Below are positions 52,714 through 61,303 of a stretch of 64,000 bases of DNA, one piece after another. Numbering within the stretch: the first letter of the stretch is position 1; each line of letters opens with the position of its first letter. The position numbers were made by a program, and so were the translations under genes. Under the pieces are notes generated by a model, which did not search any database, was not told the origin of the DNA, and worked only from the letters and a program-made list of their open reading frames with translations. The DNA is taken from contig JASFYX010000053.1 in the NCBI GenBank assembly GCA_045046885.1, forward strand, positions 1 to 64,000, in the 5' to 3' direction. The stretch is from CG1-02-35-72 sp045046885. Its GTDB lineage: Bacteria; Bacteroidota; Bacteroidia; Flavobacteriales; Flavobacteriaceae.

Positions 52714-53751
52714 ATGGAAAGAGCTTCAGAAGTTACAGAGAGTGTGCTGGATTTAATTGGCAACACGCCTCTGATAAAATTAAATAAAATCACCAAAAAT
52801 TTAAAAGGGACCTTTTACACTAAATTCGAAGGATATAATCCTGGCCATTCAACCAAAGACCGAATAGCGCTTCATATTATTGAAGATGCAGAACGCAAAG
52901 GCATCTTAAAAAAAGGAGATACCATTATTGAAACGACTTCTGGTAACACAGGATTTAGCTTGGCAATGGTAAGTATTATAAAAGGTTATGACTGTATTTT
53001 AGCCGTCAGTTCTAAATCTTCTTTAGACAAGATTGATATGCTAAAAGCTATGGGAGCAAAAGTATATGTTTGTCCCGCTAACGTAAGTGCAGACGATTCT
53101 CGTTCTTATTATCAAGTTGCTAAAAGATTACACAGCGAAATTGCTGATTCTGTTTATATAAATCAGTATTTTAATTATTTAAATATAGACGCTCATTACA
53201 GCACAACAGGTCCTGAAATTTGGAAACAAACTAAAGGAAAAATAACACATTTAATAGCCGCAAGTGGTACAGGTGGTACAATTTCTGGAACAGCCAAATA
53301 TTTAAAAGAACAAAATCCAGATGTTAAAATTTTGGGTGTTGATGCTTTTGGATCTGTTCTTAAAAAATTCCACGAAACAGGCGAGTTAGATCCTAATGAA
53401 ATTTATCCTTACAGGATAGAAGGATTGGGTAAAAATTTGATTCCAACGGCTACAAGTTTCGATTTAATAGATAAATTTGAGAAAGTAAGTGATGAAGATA
53501 GTGCTCATAGAGGACGTGAAATTGCTTTAACAGAAGGGATTTTTGCAGGTTACACAAGTGGGGCTGCTATGCAAGCTACTTTTCAATATGCTGAAAAAGG
53601 TGAATTTGATGAAAACAGTGTCGTAGTTGTGATATTTCCAGATCACGGCTCTAGATATATGAGTAAAATTTACAATGATAATTGGATGCGTGAACAAGGC
53701 TTTTTTGATACACAAAAACAAGCGCAATCTGAAGTAGAGTTTATAAAATAG
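52714..53751 (+). CDS. Cysteine-synthase-like PLP enzyme, candidate cysteate synthase
   Basis: A 345-residue fold-type II PLP enzyme. Schiff-base Lys48 is in YNPGHSTKDRIA, substrate loop TSGNTGFSLAM, phosphate loop ASGTGGTISGTAKYL. It is closely similar to the N-terminal domain of the 24895-26256 protein but lacks CBS domains. Of the two paralogues, this one lies directly before an alpha-oxoamine-synthase-like gene. That pairing matches capnine/sulfonolipid synthesis, where a cysteine-synthase homologue makes cysteate from phosphoserine and sulfite. Plain cysteine synthase remains possible. A terminator separates it from the next gene. Confidence 0.7.
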   Translation: MERASEVTESVLDLIGNTPLIKLNKITKNLKGTFYTKFEGYNPGHSTKDRIALHIIEDAERKGILKKGDTIIETTSGNTGFSLAMVSIIKGYDCILAVSSKSSLDKIDMLKAMGAKVYVCPANVSADDSRSYYQVAKRLHSEIADSVYINQYFNYLNIDAHYSTTGPEIWKQTKGKITHLIAASGTGGTISGTAKYLKEQNPDVKILGVDAFGSVLKKFHETGELDPNEIYPYRIEGLGKNLIPTATSFDLIDKFEKVSDEDSAHRGREIALTEGIFAGYTSGAAMQATFQYAEKGEFDENSVVVVIFPDHGSRYMSKIYNDNWMREQGFFDTQKQAQSEVEFIK

Positions 53752-53775
53752 AAAAATAAGCACTTAAAATATTAG

Positions 53776-53798
53776 AAGCTTCTGATTTTCAGGAGCTT
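53776..53798 (+). terminator. Rho-independent terminator
   Basis: Stem AAGCTTCTGA (53776-53785), loop TTT, complement TCAGGAGCTT (53789-53798, one G-T pair), then T-tract. Confidence 0.85.
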
Positions 53799-53868
53799 TT
53801 TTTATACCTCTAAATATTTGAAATGCTCCTAAAAAATTAGTTACTTTGCACTTTGTAAAAAAGTGTGA

Positions 53869-55116
53869 ATGAAAGATCTTTTCGAGAGAATAATTACAAA
53901 TAAAGGCCCCCTTGGTAAGTGGGCTTCCCAAGCCGAAGGCTATTTTGTTTTTCCTAAATTAGAAGGCCCTATTTCTAATAAAATGCTCTTTAATGGAAAA
54001 GAAGTGCTAACATGGAGTATTAATGATTATCTTGGTTTAGCAAATCATCCTGAAGTTAGAAAAGTTGATGCAGAAGCGGGTAAAGAATATGGAATGGCCT
54101 ACCCTATGGGTGCTAGAATGATGTCGGGTCATACTAAAGTTCATGAACAACTTGAAGAAGAATTAGCCACCTTTGTAAATAAAGAAAAAGCTTATTTAGT
54201 AAATTTTGGTTATCAAGGGATGGTTTCTGCCATTGACGCCTTGGTTACTAAAAATGATGTAATTGTTTATGATATGGATGCCCATGCTTGCATTATTGAT
54301 GGTGTTAGACTACATCCTGGGAAAAGATTTACTTTTAGACATAACGATATTGAAAGTTTAGAAATAAACTTAAAACGTGCTGTAAAAATTGCAACAGAAA
54401 ATCACGGAGGCGTTTTAGTTATTTCTGAAGGCGTTTTTGGTATGCGAGGAGAGCAAGGAAAATTAAAAGAAATAGTAGCTCTTAAGAAAAAATACAATTT
54501 TAGGTTGTTAGTTGATGACGCTCATGGTTTTGGTACTTTAGGTAAAACAGGAGCTGGAACAGGAGAAGAACAAGGGGTTCAAGATGAAATTGATGTTTAT
54601 TTTGCAACTTTTGCCAAATCAATGGCAGGTATAGGTGCCTTTTTTGCATCAGATAAAGATGTGATACAATATCTACAATATAATATGCGTTCTCAAATGT
54701 TTGCAAAATCTTTACCCATGCCAATGGTTAAAGGTGCTTTAAAACGTTTAGATATGATTCGCACTATGCCAGAACTCAAAGATAAGCTGTGGGAAAATAC
54801 TAATGCTTTACAGAGCGGCCTTAAAGAAAATGGTTTTAATATAGGAGATACAAATACCTGTGTGACACCTGTTTATCTTAAAGGAGATATTCCTGAAGCG
54901 ATGGCGATGGTAAGAGATTTAAGAGAAAATTACAAAATATTTTGTTCTATTGTAGTTTATCCTGTTGTGCCTAAAGGAATGATATTATTGCGTTTAATTC
55001 CTACAGCTAGCCACACACTTGACGATGTAGAAGAATCTATAAAAGCTTTTTCTTCAATTCGCGAAAAACTCGAAATAGGTGTGTATAAAAGAATATCAGC
55101 TACTTTTAGAACTTAA
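53869..55116 (+). CDS. Alpha-oxoamine-synthase-like PLP enzyme, candidate cysteate fatty-acyltransferase
   Basis: A 415-residue fold-type I PLP enzyme of the KBL/BioF/serine-palmitoyltransferase group. Motifs: WSINDYLGLANHPEVRK, YPMGARMMSGHTKVHEQLE, DMDAHACIIDGVRL, LLVDDAHGFGTLG and the PLP Lys250 in ATFAKSMAG. The group condenses an amino acid with an acyl-CoA. Next to a cysteine-synthase-like gene, the most economical reading is cysteate plus fatty acyl-CoA giving 3-ketocapnine; serine palmitoyltransferase or 2-amino-3-ketobutyrate ligase are alternatives. It has no close -7 consensus (TACTTTG at 53842). Confidence 0.8.
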   Translation: MKDLFERIITNKGPLGKWASQAEGYFVFPKLEGPISNKMLFNGKEVLTWSINDYLGLANHPEVRKVDAEAGKEYGMAYPMGARMMSGHTKVHEQLEEELATFVNKEKAYLVNFGYQGMVSAIDALVTKNDVIVYDMDAHACIIDGVRLHPGKRFTFRHNDIESLEINLKRAVKIATENHGGVLVISEGVFGMRGEQGKLKEIVALKKKYNFRLLVDDAHGFGTLGKTGAGTGEEQGVQDEIDVYFATFAKSMAGIGAFFASDKDVIQYLQYNMRSQMFAKSLPMPMVKGALKRLDMIRTMPELKDKLWENTNALQSGLKENGFNIGDTNTCVTPVYLKGDIPEAMAMVRDLRENYKIFCSIVVYPVVPKGMILLRLIPTASHTLDDVEESIKAFSSIREKLEIGVYKRISATFRT

Positions 55117-55576
55117 TTTTCAATTTCTTCAAATATTTTTTAGCTATTTTTTTTGCATCTGTTGGGTAAGATCTGTTGCCAATAAGAATATAGGTAACTT
55201 TATTATTATCGTATAAGGAAGCGCCTTTTTTTTTACCGTTGTTTCTACTAAAAAATAATCAAATTTATCGCGCATAACCATGCTTATTATAGGCACATCT
55301 TTGGTTACTCTAAATGACACATTGGCGTCTGTTTGAGCTATTGTAATAACCTTAGGTCGAACTCAGGTTAATAGATTTTAATTCGCGTTCTATTACTGAA
55401 TCAATATTAAAATCGAGCAGTTTTTTACCTCTGTAAACCAAACACCACCACACGTTTATAGCGCGGAAGCCTTGCTTTATTAAGTATGGTAACTTTTTGT
55501 TATTTTTGGTTAGTTCTAGTGTAGCTAAGGCGTCAGCAGGACTACTACCAATAACTATAACGTCATATTTAAGCAT
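55117..55576 (-). pseudogene. Decayed oxidoreductase fragment
   Basis: On the reverse strand a 74-codon frame (55576-55352) begins KYDVIVIGSSPADALATLEL, a damaged Rossmann FAD-binding start. NVWWCLVYRGKKLLDFN seems to be the worn copy of a redox-active Cys loop of pyridine-nucleotide-disulfide oxidoreductases. Protein-like sequence continues after a frame change near 55352 (KVITIAQTDANVSF..) and another at the A-run near 55225-55235 (..YILIGNRSYPTDAKK). The second half is not recognised and may belong to another gene. Nothing intact remains. Confidence 0.6.
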
Positions 55577-55633
55577 GAATTAATTTTTTTAAAACTACAC
55601 AAAATTACATTTATAGAGATATTGGAAAGAAAT

Positions 55634-58618
55634 TTAATTTTTCTTATTAAAATCCTTAATAATTACCTTTCGCCGCCTTTCTACAACATAGAAAGAGACA
55701 TACATCCCGTCTTGCAAATTTTTTAAAGTAACAGGAATATTATTACGAGCAAGTTTGTATGTAGAGCCTAATACTTTTTCGTCCATCGTTACTATGTATT
55801 TTCCGTTGGGGAGATAAAACTCGAAATGGCCTTTTTTATCCGTTAAGGTGTTGTATACATTTTTACTTCCAAAAGCAGATATTTTTATACGTGATAAATC
55901 AACTGGTTTATCATCTATAATCGCTATTTTTTGACGGTCTAACACAATATCACCCGATATTTTAACGCCTCTAACAAACGGTATTGTAGCCAAACCATCA
56001 CTATTTATAATAATAGAATCGCTTACATTTGGGAACCATCCTTCTATTTTATCTAAAGGAATAACTTGTAAAGCATATTTTTTTTGAGGTATATTTTTCA
56101 TTATAGCTTTGCCATTGTCATTTGTAATTATCTCGTAATTACCTATTCTTACAACTACATTGCTAATACTACCTTCATCCTTAGAATTTTGATTACCATC
56201 TCCATTTAAATCGTAAAACGACCTAATATTAATTGTAGCGGCGGTTTTTTCTAAAAACGGAATGGGGATACCAAAATCTTTTTTGAGACTAAAACCTAAT
56301 GTAAAATCGCTATTTATTGTTGGGCTCGTATTTAAAGGAGTATTATTAGTACTTATAAAAGTATTCGCAAAAATATTGGTAAAATTTCTAGTACTGTAAG
56401 AATAACTAGTATTAATGCTAAATCGCCAACCGCTATCAGTAAAATAGTATAGTACGGGAAATATACCTATACTGTGGTTTTTAAAAATATTTATATAACT
56501 ATAAACAAAATTGTTATCTAATACTAAATGACGGTTTTTAAAAGCATACTGATTTTGAAGTGATAAGCGGATAGATTGTGGCGTAATATTATCACTGAGG
56601 TCTGTATAAGTATTGGTAGAGGTTATAAAGCCATAATTGTATTTCATATTAAAATTCCAAACTTTATAACGCAATAGTAATGACATTTGTAAGCTAAAGA
56701 AATTTTTTGCATCGTCGTTATTTTGAGGAATACTGTAACCAGCTTTTAGATTAAGTGAGGAAAAAAAATTCTGACTAAAATCAAATTTTGAAGCTCTAAA
56801 ACTGGCACCTCTAGATATAAGTTTATTTAGCGGGTAGTTTGTATATTCGTAATATAAGCCAGGTTGTACGTTGCCAAATCGGGTATTTGTATTAAAAACA
56901 ACACTGTTAAAAAGGATTTCTTGTTTAGATAATAAACTGTTGTCTGTCAAGTTATACAGATTGACATTTTGGTAAAAGTTATTAAGATTAACTGTCCATT
57001 TTTTGTTTATAATATAGCTACTGCGATGATTAAAATAGAGTCGCTCAAAAGATCCTAAACTAAAATTCTTATCGTTATAACGGGCATTAAAATTTAATTT
57101 TAAGTCTCTGTTTAAAAAATTGGTACTATAAGTTGTTCCAAAAGAAACACCACTTATGTTACCATCATTTAGGTCGTCTGTACGTGTAGAAATAGCGCCT
57201 AAGAAAGATATAAAGTGTTTTTCTAAAAATTTTAAGGAAGGTTCTATTGAGAAAACATTTGTATTTCTGTTTAAAAATTTACGCTCATTCCTAGCGATAC
57301 TTCCAGTTACTTTAAAAAAGCTAAATGGTGTATAAGTATGACTAACACCAAATGAGCGATTTGTAGTTAAGCTATTTCTATTATTATTGAGATAAAATAG
57401 GCTTGTTTTGTGTTGGTCTAAATATTTATACGACGCTTTTACACCGTAACCAGAACTAGACAAGCCAATTATATTGCCACTAATTTGACCTACTTCTATG
57501 GTTTTAACATCATCGTAATAACCAATATACCAAGAGGCGTTTTTAAAAGGGTCATTACTAAAATATGATTTATTATAATTGAGTTGCGTATAATAGGCTA
57601 AACTAGCCTTATCATTAAGTTGTTTATAACCTCTTAAATTAAGCGTCATAACAGCATTATTGTCTAATAAATTCTGCGCACTTAATTCTAAGGTTAGTGG
57701 GAGAGAAGGGTAACCATAGGGCTGTACTTCTACTAGGTTTGGTAATTTAATAAAATCTACTTTAATGTCTTTACGAGGGGTTTCCTTAGATTTTATTTTT
57801 GTAGGACTTGTATTTATAAATAAGCTGTGTTTTTTATAATTTAAATTAGCATTTGGCAAATAATTATCTATTGATATTTTTTTTACGTTTCTATCTTTTT
57901 GTTCTATTTCTGATATTAAATAATTAAATCTTTCAGTCTCGTCTGCATTGAGATTAAGCGTTAAATTGGGGTTTCTTAAAGGGTTTTTAAGCGTGTCGGC
58001 AATAGTTAAATCGCCTTTAAGCGTTTTATAATTTACAAATAAGTCTTGTTTGGTGTTTCCTGTATTTGTTATGCTATAGGATAGTTTTTTAGTTTTTTCG
58101 TTATTTTTAAAATAGAGCTTATTCTTTGATTTTAAACTTACTTTCCATGACACTTTTTTCTTTGTTCTTAAAGTAAAATAATCATTAGCAATTTGTTGGT
58201 CGTCTTTATCTAACAAGAAAGCATTAATTAACACATCTCCGCCATTTATATTGAGTTTAAAGGGGATAAGAATTACCGGAATAAATATTGTATCTCTAGG
58301 CATTGCGGTGTAAACTTTATCTTGATTGTCTAGAGTAGTCCAATTTTTTGGTTTTGTAACACTTAAAATAAATTGTATTTCACTTAAAGTGTTATTGTAA
58401 ACTTTTAAAACATTTGTAATAACTTCACCTTCTTTTAACTCAACTTCTGTTCTGGTAAATTCTGTCGTTATTTTAGCAATTGGCTGTGCTACATTTGCTT
58501 TAGAAATTGTAGGTGTTATTTGTGCTGAAAGTACATTAAATGAAAAAAAACCTAATACAAAAACTAAGCAAAAGGTTAAAAAAGAAGGGTATTTTTGAGG
58601 GGAAAGGTTCTTTATCAC
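55634..58618 (-). CDS. Large outer-membrane barrel protein, usher-like
   Basis: A 994-residue exported protein from a GTG start, 3 nt after the previous gene. Order: signal peptide ending LSAQ (about residue 32); two Ig-like domains (about 35-270; VELKEGEVITNVLKVYNNT, YSITNTGNTKQDLFV); a long series of amphipathic strands (about 285-800) with alternating aromatic residues, as in large barrels; an SdrD-B-like domain (IRSFYDLNGDGNQNSKDEGSI, about 810-875); and a last carboxypeptidase-regulatory-like domain (KISAFGSKNVYNTLTDKKGH..). The gene set (chaperone, two subunits, large barrel) and the layout of N domain, barrel and C-terminal Ig domains recall fimbrial ushers, though no direct usher motif was recognised. 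Confidence 0.6.
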   Translation of the reverse strand: MIKNLSPQKYPSFLTFCLVFVLGFFSFNVLSAQITPTISKANVAQPIAKITTEFTRTEVELKEGEVITNVLKVYNNTLSEIQFILSVTKPKNWTTLDNQDKVYTAMPRDTIFIPVILIPFKLNINGGDVLINAFLLDKDDQQIANDYFTLRTKKKVSWKVSLKSKNKLYFKNNEKTKKLSYSITNTGNTKQDLFVNYKTLKGDLTIADTLKNPLRNPNLTLNLNADETERFNYLISEIEQKDRNVKKISIDNYLPNANLNYKKHSLFINTSPTKIKSKETPRKDIKVDFIKLPNLVEVQPYGYPSLPLTLELSAQNLLDNNAVMTLNLRGYKQLNDKASLAYYTQLNYNKSYFSNDPFKNASWYIGYYDDVKTIEVGQISGNIIGLSSSGYGVKASYKYLDQHKTSLFYLNNNRNSLTTNRSFGVSHTYTPFSFFKVTGSIARNERKFLNRNTNVFSIEPSLKFLEKHFISFLGAISTRTDDLNDGNISGVSFGTTYSTNFLNRDLKLNFNARYNDKNFSLGSFERLYFNHRSSYIINKKWTVNLNNFYQNVNLYNLTDNSLLSKQEILFNSVVFNTNTRFGNVQPGLYYEYTNYPLNKLISRGASFRASKFDFSQNFFSSLNLKAGYSIPQNNDDAKNFFSLQMSLLLRYKVWNFNMKYNYGFITSTNTYTDLSDNITPQSIRLSLQNQYAFKNRHLVLDNNFVYSYINIFKNHSIGIFPVLYYFTDSGWRFSINTSYSYSTRNFTNIFANTFISTNNTPLNTSPTINSDFTLGFSLKKDFGIPIPFLEKTAATINIRSFYDLNGDGNQNSKDEGSISNVVVRIGNYEIITNDNGKAIMKNIPQKKYALQVIPLDKIEGWFPNVSDSIIINSDGLATIPFVRGVKISGDIVLDRQKIAIIDDKPVDLSRIKISAFGSKNVYNTLTDKKGHFEFYLPNGKYIVTMDEKVLGSTYKLARNNIPVTLKNLQDGMYVSFYVVERRRKVIIKDFNKKN

Positions 58619-58621
58619 ATC

Positions 58622-59239
58622 TTATGGATTTTCTTCTAGGTGGAACCTTAAATTTAATTGAAACACTCCTGGATTAAATGCAAATTTGGGAATAACCCTC
58701 ACGTCAATATCAAAATGAAATTCGTCGTAGTTTCTAATATAATCGCCTACACCGTTAACATTTGTAGTGCAATTGCCAGCTGCTGTAACCGGTAAAAGAG
58801 CGGCTATTATATCTATTATATCAGAATTTGTGGTTACAGTTTGATAAATACCATCGTTAGGAGACGTTGCACAAGCATTTCTTACGCGTACTTGAAGTGT
58901 ATTTATAGTTGGATTGGAAGCTAATCCATTTCCATATAGACCTAGTTTTTCCCATTCGTTGTTAGGTGTTCCCGCACTTGGGTTGTTATCTAATAAAATA
59001 GTCAAATTCCAAGAACACAATGGGTCTGGAATAGTTTTGTCTTTTACGCGAATCTTAAGTTTTGCCGCGCCAATAATTGTTATGCCGGTTTGGTATTTGG
59101 TTGGTGTATCAAAAGTCATCATATTACTTACACTTGTGTTGGGTTCAAATGCCACAGAACCACAATGAATTTGCCCTTTACTTATTGTAATATAGCAAAT
59201 TAAAATTAAACTTGTAATAAGATGTTTTTTTTGAAACAT
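58622..59239 (-). CDS. Secreted subunit-like protein, four cysteines
   Basis: A 205-residue protein with a signal peptide (KHLITSLILICYITISKGQ). The mature part is beta-rich with four Cys (IHCGS, DPLCSW, RNACATS, GNCTTN), suggesting two disulfides. Its C-terminal strand NPGVFQLNLRFHLEENP parallels the end of the neighbouring 259-residue protein (EPGVYTMFVQYVLLEDQ). This is the kind of shared last strand found in pilin-type subunits. A minor or tip subunit is a guess from its position next to the barrel gene. No family recognised. Confidence 0.55.
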   Translation of the reverse strand: MFQKKHLITSLILICYITISKGQIHCGSVAFEPNTSVSNMMTFDTPTKYQTGITIIGAAKLKIRVKDKTIPDPLCSWNLTILLDNNPSAGTPNNEWEKLGLYGNGLASNPTINTLQVRVRNACATSPNDGIYQTVTTNSDIIDIIAALLPVTAAGNCTTNVNGVGDYIRNYDEFHFDIDVRVIPKFAFNPGVFQLNLRFHLEENP

Positions 59240-59257
59240 TTTGTTTTTTAATTAGAA

Positions 59258-59291
59258 AAAGGATGTGACTACAAATATAGTCACATCCTTT
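59258..59291 (-). terminator. Terminator inside the operon
   Basis: A 14-bp stem (59258-59271 with 59278-59291, loop of 6) followed on the reverse strand by a T-rich run. Its place after the 259-residue subunit gene could attenuate the downstream genes, giving more major subunit than usher, as in fimbrial operons. Confidence 0.8.
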
Positions 59292-59318
59292 AAAATATGT
59301 ATTATAATTAGTTTAAAT

Positions 59319-60098
59319 CTATTGATCTTCCAATAATACGTATTGTACAAACATCGTATAAACACCAGGCTCAGCATAATTACCAGTTGCATTAGCAGTA
59401 ACTATATCTTCAGCAGTTGCTCCATCAGCAGAATATGCATTTGGAAAAATTGCTGGTAAGCCAGGCATAATTCTATAATCCATAGAATAATAGTAATTAG
59501 ATGTAGTACCGGTTTGAGTTAAATAACTGCCACCAGGTAAAAAATCGCCTATACCAGTTGTACCAGAGTGGCCGCCTATATATTTATCTGCAGCAGTTGG
59601 AGGGGTGTTCGTTCCGCCGTTTACATATAAACTATTGGCACCACTAGGCGTTCCTGAAGGTGTAAAAGCTGCATTATAATCTTTATAAGTGGCAGTAATA
59701 CCAACCGCAGAAGCACCATTATTGGCTTGTGATTGTCTTAATTCTAATAAACTTAATGGTAGGTTAGGAATGGCGTTTGGGTTATTGTTACCATAATCTA
59801 TTTGTTGGTCCCAAAATCCAGCACCATTTGTTCCTGATGATCTACCAACAGCATATAAATCCCAACTAACAGTAGAACTAACTTTTAAGATAGTTGCACC
59901 ATAATGGGTTATACCTGCAAAGTACTCGTTGATGTCGTCGAATACAAATTCGATTTGATCTGGAGTTGTCATGTCTAACTGCAACACAGGTTGCAAGTCC
60001 ATAGTTATTGTGACGTCTTTCTCGTCAATTAATTGAGCCCTAAGGCTTGTAGCACCAAAGAAAAGAACGGCTACTAATAAGTAAAAAATTTTCTTCAT
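59319..60098 (-). CDS. Secreted major subunit-like protein
   Basis: A 259-residue protein with signal peptide (KKIFYLLVAVLFFGATSLRAQ). The mature protein starts with strands (DVTITMDLQPVLQLDMTTP), has a Gly/Asn/Thr-rich middle and few charges, and ends with GNYAEPGVYTMFVQYVLLEDQ. The final PGxY strand resembles the last strand of spore-coat-U/archaic pilin domains. No Cys occurs in the mature part. An internal terminator follows it, consistent with an abundant structural subunit. Assignment as pilin is inference. Confidence 0.55.
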   Translation of the reverse strand: MKKIFYLLVAVLFFGATSLRAQLIDEKDVTITMDLQPVLQLDMTTPDQIEFVFDDINEYFAGITHYGATILKVSSTVSWDLYAVGRSSGTNGAGFWDQQIDYGNNNPNAIPNLPLSLLELRQSQANNGASAVGITATYKDYNAAFTPSGTPSGANSLYVNGGTNTPPTAADKYIGGHSGTTGIGDFLPGGSYLTQTGTTSNYYYSMDYRIMPGLPAIFPNAYSADGATAEDIVTANATGNYAEPGVYTMFVQYVLLEDQ

Positions 60099-60147
60099 AA
60101 TAAATTTGGGGGTTAAAGATTTATAATTATAAACATATTCAAAAAAT

Positions 60148-61086
60148 TCAATTTATTTCAAATTCTAATTTTGCGGCCTGAATTTCATCTGCACTTCCAT
60201 AATCTAATACGCCAACGGCTAAATATTTACCCATTGGCATTTTTGAGGGTAATTCAAACACAAAATCCCTTATTAAATCGGGCATAATAGTGAAACGTTT
60301 AACTTTTAAACGTGTCTGTCTACCTGTATCTAAATTTGTTAAATCTATATAAGAAGTGCAATAAGCAATGCCATCACCTTGATTTTGAGCTTCTATATAT
60401 ATAGTTTTATCAGTTATAGTATTCTTAAATGTAAAATTTGTTATTTCTATTTTGTTTGTCAATACATTTGGTGGATTTTGATAAACAAATATACCAAAGG
60501 CAAAAGTTGGAACGATACCTAAAGCAATGGTATTACCATTTCTTGAAGCATCGTTTATTTTTAAACGTGGCTTTTGTTCTTCGAGCATAATAATACTCCA
60601 AGCCGATTTAAATCCAGAATCAGAAGTAGGCACTGTTATAGTAAAAGCCACTTGTTTGCGTTCTCTTGGTTTTATTTCTATAAAGGTTGGCGATATGTTT
60701 AACCATTTAGCTAAAGAATACTTACCCTCTCCAGCCGGTAAAAAATTACTTTTACCACGACCATTCATGTTGAAGTCGTAAACATTTACTTGAAACTGCT
60801 TTTTATAATTACTAGAATTATTAACAGTTATTTTATATGTTTTGGTGTCACCCGGATTTAAATTTAAATTGAAATGTGCAGGTGAAACAGAAATACCTTT
60901 TGTACTCTTATTTTTTGATTTAGAATTTACCCCTACAGTTTGGATGGTTTGAGCAGAAACATGTGCTATAAACGTTAAATTAATAAAAATTAACGCAAAT
61001 ACCTTGTAGATAGAAAGATACCTGGAGTTAGTTCCAACAACGCATGAAACACCAGTATTACTGGCTAATTTGAGGGGGTTTACCAT
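60148..61086 (-). CDS. Periplasmic pilus-chaperone-like protein
   Basis: A 312-residue protein. After a long N-terminal signal (hydrophobic core YKVFALIFINLTFIAHVSAQ at about 27-46) come two Ig-like domains. The first has ISVSPAHFNLNLNPGDTKTY, WLNISPTFIEIKPRERKQVAF and SDSGFKSAWSIIMLEEQ, matching the PapD/DUF916-type pattern. The second ends MPMGKYLAVGVLDYGS. Such chaperones hold subunits before export by an usher. It is the first gene of a four-gene reverse-strand operon, divergent from recG. The 20-residue polar leader before the signal core is unusual, but no alternative start was found. Confidence 0.65.
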   Translation of the reverse strand: MVNPLKLASNTGVSCVVGTNSRYLSIYKVFALIFINLTFIAHVSAQTIQTVGVNSKSKNKSTKGISVSPAHFNLNLNPGDTKTYKITVNNSSNYKKQFQVNVYDFNMNGRGKSNFLPAGEGKYSLAKWLNISPTFIEIKPRERKQVAFTITVPTSDSGFKSAWSIIMLEEQKPRLKINDASRNGNTIALGIVPTFAFGIFVYQNPPNVLTNKIEITNFTFKNTITDKTIYIEAQNQGDGIAYCTSYIDLTNLDTGRQTRLKVKRFTIMPDLIRDFVFELPSKMPMGKYLAVGVLDYGSADEIQAAKLEFEIN

Positions 61087-61205
61087 AATGTTAAATATAA
61101 TTTATATTACATTTACATGCAATTATACACTATATATTTTAAAAAATCAACAAAATAATGGAATATTTCATCTTAAAAGGTGCAATATTCTCCTTATATT
61201 CACTA

Positions 61206-61213
61206 CAAATATA
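61206..61213 (-). promoter_or_regulatory. Candidate promoter of the chaperone/usher-like operon
   Basis: TATATTTG on the reverse strand, exact -7 consensus, about 120 nt before the chaperone start, leaving a long A+T-rich leader. Confidence 0.45.
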
Positions 61214-61303
61214 CAAATTTTATGGCTCTTTTAGTGCCTTTTACAACAGACTTATTTTTATAAAATTGTATATTCGTCATGTATTTTAAATGTAAATTTT
61301 AAA

